Shown one piece after another: positions 4,322 to 6,363 of a stretch of 6,363 nt of DNA. Made by a program: the position numbers and the translations under genes. Below the pieces are notes generated by a model, which saw only the letters and a program-made list of their open reading frames with translations, searched no databases and was not told the DNA's origin. The first letter of the stretch is position 1. Every line of letters starts with the position of its first letter. Source of the stretch: Anaerolineaceae bacterium UBA4781 (GTDB lineage: Bacteria > Chloroflexota > Anaerolineae > Anaerolineales > Anaerolineaceae); the NCBI GenBank assembly GCA_002403105.1, contig DHHD01000046.1, positions 1 through 6,363 of the forward strand, read 5' to 3'.

Positions 4322-5989
4322 ATGACACAGGCTTATTATAGAAAGTGGCGCCCATCTGTTTGGGATGAAATTATAGGACAGGAAGCGATCGTACACACAC
4401 TGCGCAACGCCGTAGCACAAGATAAACAGGTGCATGCGTATCTGTTCTCAGGCCCGCGTGGAACCGGCAAAACCTCTACTGCTCGCATTCTGGCAAAAGC
4501 AGTGAATTGCACTCAGCCTGACCGGGCAGCTCACCCCTGCGAACAATGCGAAAATTGCAAATCCATCAATGCGGGGCGATTTCTGGACCTGATCGAGATC
4601 GATGCAGCTTCCAATACCAGCGTGGATGATGTACGTGATCTGCGTGAAAAGATCAACTTTGCACCTTCGCAAGGTAGATTCAAAGTATATATCATCGACG
4701 AAGTGCACATGCTTTCAACAGCCGCGTTCAATGCTCTTCTAAAAACACTGGAAGAACCCCCGGCACATGCCATTTTCATTCTGGCTACCACCGAAATTCA
4801 TAAGATCCCTGCCACGGTACTTTCACGCTGCCAGCGCTATGAGTTTCGACAGATCCCCCTGAACCATATAACAGCCCAGTTAAAATCCATTGCTGAATCT
4901 GAAAAATTAGATTTTGAGATGGACGCACTGACCATGATCGCCCGCCAGGCGACCGGTAGTATGCGCGATGCCATTTCACTGATGGACCAGATCGCTTCAA
5001 CCGGAGACAAGATCACTCTGGCTCTCACCGAAGAAGTATTGGGCACAACCTCCAATGAAAAAGTGATCCAGCTTGTAGAAGCATTAATAAAGAAAGCAGC
5101 CGACCAGGCAGTTTCTGCCATTCACGCTGCTCTCGACAGCGGTACCGACGGGCGCCAATTTTCGAATCAGATCGTGGATTATTTGCGCGCGGTGATGCTG
5201 GTGAAGATCGGAAACAGCAAAGATGTAGAAGCCACCCAGGAAATGAAGCAAACGATGCAGACGCACAGTGATTCCGTACCCATCGAAAAACTGACCGCCT
5301 GGATCCGCATTTTCAACCAAGCGCTGCATAATCTGAGTTCACGCTGGCAACCCAGCCTGGCGCTGGAATTAGCGGTAGTGGAATGCCTGGAAGAATCCGT
5401 AGCGACGACCCAAAAACCGGCAATTGAGCAGGCGGCTGCCATTCCATCTGCCCCCAAAAGCACACCCAAACCGGCTTCTCAACCAGTTATGGACAAAAAA
5501 AGCGAGAATCAAACTTCTCCATCCATTGAGCGCTCACAAGAAAAAGAAGAAAAGCCGGCAACAGTTGTTGAGGAATCTGTTAAACCAGAAGAAATGCCAA
5601 AAAAGGAACAGCAAGAAAGCAACATAATCCAACCTGGGGATTCTTCGGAAGAAATGATACGCAATCGCTGGCGGGAAGTCCGCGCGTTGGTACGGCAGGA
5701 GAAACCGCATACCGAGGCGCTGCTCAATTCCTGCAGATCCATCCACCTGGATGGGAAAAAGTTAAAATTAGGTTTTGAAAGTGATCTATTAAAAACAAAA
5801 ATGGACACTGAAGCCAACCGGGATATCACCCGCAAGGCCATTCATGACCTGCTGCATCTCGACCTTCAGGTCGAATGTGAGGTCGTAAAGAATAAAAATA
5901 ACAATCACTCCAATCAGCCAACAGGGCAGCATGGAAACCTGGTAAATACCGCCCTCTCGCTGGGTGGAGAAATTATTGATAAGGAGTAA
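4322..5989 (+). CDS. dnaX: DNA polymerase III subunit gamma/tau
   Basis: The 555-residue clamp-loader motor subunit, which uses ATP to load the sliding clamp; the tau form also links the polymerase core in the replisome. Motifs: YRKWRP start (6-11); Walker A GPRGTGKTS (44-52); zinc cysteines C63, C73, C76, C79; Walker B IIDEVHML (124-131); sensor-1 ATTE (155-158); SRC motif with arginine finger R169; sensor-2 region GSMRDA near 219-224. Residues about 230-365 are the oligomerisation domain. About 370-445 is a Pro/Lys/Glu-rich linker of low complexity. About 445-550 is a compact tau-type C-terminal domain (NRWREVRALV..., LKLGFES). AAAGGA lies 5 nt before the ATG. The linker holds an A7 run and an A-AAA-AAG heptamer in the right frame for -1 slippage, so a short gamma product is possible. 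It is first in a dnaX-ybaB-recR operon. Confidence 0.97.
   Translation: MTQAYYRKWRPSVWDEIIGQEAIVHTLRNAVAQDKQVHAYLFSGPRGTGKTSTARILAKAVNCTQPDRAAHPCEQCENCKSINAGRFLDLIEIDAASNTSVDDVRDLREKINFAPSQGRFKVYIIDEVHMLSTAAFNALLKTLEEPPAHAIFILATTEIHKIPATVLSRCQRYEFRQIPLNHITAQLKSIAESEKLDFEMDALTMIARQATGSMRDAISLMDQIASTGDKITLALTEEVLGTTSNEKVIQLVEALIKKAADQAVSAIHAALDSGTDGRQFSNQIVDYLRAVMLVKIGNSKDVEATQEMKQTMQTHSDSVPIEKLTAWIRIFNQALHNLSSRWQPSLALELAVVECLEESVATTQKPAIEQAAAIPSAPKSTPKPASQPVMDKKSENQTSPSIERSQEKEEKPATVVEESVKPEEMPKKEQQESNIIQPGDSSEEMIRNRWREVRALVRQEKPHTEALLNSCRSIHLDGKKLKLGFESDLLKTKMDTEANRDITRKAIHDLLHLDLQVECEVVKNKNNNHSNQPTGQHGNLVNTALSLGGEIIDKE
5495..5501 (+). other. A7 run in dnaX, candidate slippage site for a short gamma product
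   Basis: Codons GAC-AAA-AAA-AGC contain seven consecutive A. A -1 shift here, by ribosome slippage or by transcriptional insertion of one A, would add nine residues and stop at TGA 5527-5529. The product would be about 402 residues: the ATPase and oligomerisation domains without the tau tail. This is an inference; no stimulatory hairpin is evident. Confidence 0.35.
5599..5605 (+). other. A-AAA-AAG heptamer in dnaX, candidate -1 frameshift site
   Basis: Codons CCA-AAA-AAG give A-AAA-AAG in exactly the phase of the E. coli dnaX slippery site. After a -1 shift the frame stays open for 57 codons to TGA 5776-5778, giving about 485 residues. The stop is therefore far away, unlike E. coli. A small stem (TTCTT-CGG-AAGAA, about 5640-5653) lies some 35 nt downstream, further than usual for a stimulator. 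Confidence 0.35.
5981..5986 (+). promoter_or_regulatory. Ribosome binding site of ybaB inside the end of dnaX
   Basis: AAGGAG forms the last two sense codons of dnaX (Lys-Glu), directly before its TAA, and lies 9 nt before the ybaB ATG. Ribosomes finishing dnaX would uncover or reuse this site. Confidence 0.75.
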
Positions 5990-5995
5990 GAAAAA

Positions 5996-6313
5996 ATGTC
6001 CAAAGGTCCGAAAGGATTACTCAATTCAGAAAATCTATTAGGTCAAATGCGCCAAATGCAGGAGCAGCTAAAAGTTGCTCAAAAAGAACTGGAAAAAGAA
6101 GAGATCAGCGCCGATATTCGCGGGGGAGCGATCAAAGTTACCTTCACCGGCGGTCAGATCTGTAAAGCCATTGAAATTGACGAGGATCTATTGAAAAGCG
6201 CGGATGCCTCAACCATGGAATTTCTGCTGGTTGAAGTGATCAATAAAGCACTTGATAAAGTTCGCAAACAAACCGTCAAGAAACTCGGTCCTATCAGCGG
6301 AATCGGGAAATAA
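5996..6313 (+). CDS. ybaB: YbaB/EbfC family nucleoid-associated protein
   Basis: A 105-residue protein of normal family length. Family members form tweezer-like homodimers that bind DNA and associate with the nucleoid; the precise role is unsettled. Residues about 12-38 form a charged coiled helix (LLGQMRQMQEQLKVAQKELEKEE). It is followed by the beta segment with the family-typical GGAIKVTFTGGQICKAIEID (about 43-62) and a C-terminal helix (about 74-96). The start is supported by AAGGAG 9 nt upstream and a 6-nt gap after dnaX. It sits between dnaX and recR, the arrangement conserved across many bacteria, which suggests co-transcription and a link to replication or recombination. Nothing is unusual in the sequence. 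Confidence 0.95.
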   Translation: MSKGPKGLLNSENLLGQMRQMQEQLKVAQKELEKEEISADIRGGAIKVTFTGGQICKAIEIDEDLLKSADASTMEFLLVEVINKALDKVRKQTVKKLGPISGIGK

Positions 6314-6325
6314 GGGAAGCCATTC

Positions 6326-6363
6326 ATGCCACTGCTTCCTGAACCTCTCCAACGCCTGACGCA
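6326..6363 (+). CDS. recR: Recombination protein RecR, N-terminal fragment cut by window edge
   Basis: Twelve codons and two bases are visible from the ATG at 6326: MPLLPEPLQRLT. The P-x-P-L-Q-R-L pattern is the typical N-terminus of RecR, the toroidal recombination mediator that works with RecO and RecF in gap repair. The start lies 12 nt after the ybaB stop, with AAGGGA just upstream overlapping that stop. The place after ybaB is where recR is expected. The zinc finger and Toprim domains lie beyond the window. Confidence 0.85.
   Translation, partial: MPLLPEPLQRLT

Noticed and set aside
5424..5627. 67-codon plus-strand ORF inside dnaX
   Set aside because: Lys-rich shadow of the A-rich dnaX linker in the +1 frame; no independent start signal. 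It could only matter as an alternative frameshift tail.

Overview
The window looks like chromosomal DNA of a free-living bacterium, most likely a Chloroflexota of the Anaerolineae type. This is inferred from a secreted CAP-LysM protein running into a Thr/Pro-rich tail, a style common in that class, and from a conserved dnaX-ybaB-recR block. No rRNA or other decisive taxonomic marker is present, so the assignment is tentative.

Layout. (1) 1-807, minus strand: the N-terminal 269 codons of an exported CAP (SCP/PR1) domain plus LysM protein; the gene runs off the left edge. (2) 997-3489, minus strand: a compact three-gene ABC-2 exporter operon, transcribed ATPase -> permease A -> permease B. The two permeases are paralogues and the junctions look translationally coupled. 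The operon leader carries a perfect 7-3-7 dyad and a 10-bp-spaced direct repeat, both operator candidates. No regulator gene is adjacent. (3) 3871-3943, minus strand: tRNA-Glu(CUC) without an encoded CCA, with its own near-consensus extended -10 promoter. (4) 4037-4178, minus strand: a previously unannotated, independently terminated structured RNA candidate of about 140 nt. It has a three-way junction, a 14-nt loop containing CCCUCCUUA, a UCCC tetraloop and a third UCCUCC segment before a strong intrinsic terminator, so three anti-Shine-Dalgarno motifs in one small RNA. (5) 4322-6363, plus strand: dnaX (DNA polymerase III gamma/tau), ybaB/ebfC and the first codons of recR, in tight operon spacing.

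How the parts work together. The right half is the widely conserved replication/recombination cluster: clamp-loader subunit, nucleoid-associated protein and RecFOR-pathway recombination mediator. The left half is accessory: an envelope or extracellular protein and an efflux-type ABC system that looks richer in A+T than dnaX. Between them lies a dense regulatory intergenic region (3944-4321). It holds the tRNA promoter, the sRNA terminator, the sRNA, a palindromic -10-like element that could fire both ways, and a minimal two-codon ORF with a good ribosome binding site ahead of dnaX.

Most interesting: the anti-SD small RNA candidate, whose loop is perfectly complementary to the ATAAGGAG ribosome binding site shared by three genes in this window, and two possible slippage sites in dnaX that could generate a short gamma form.
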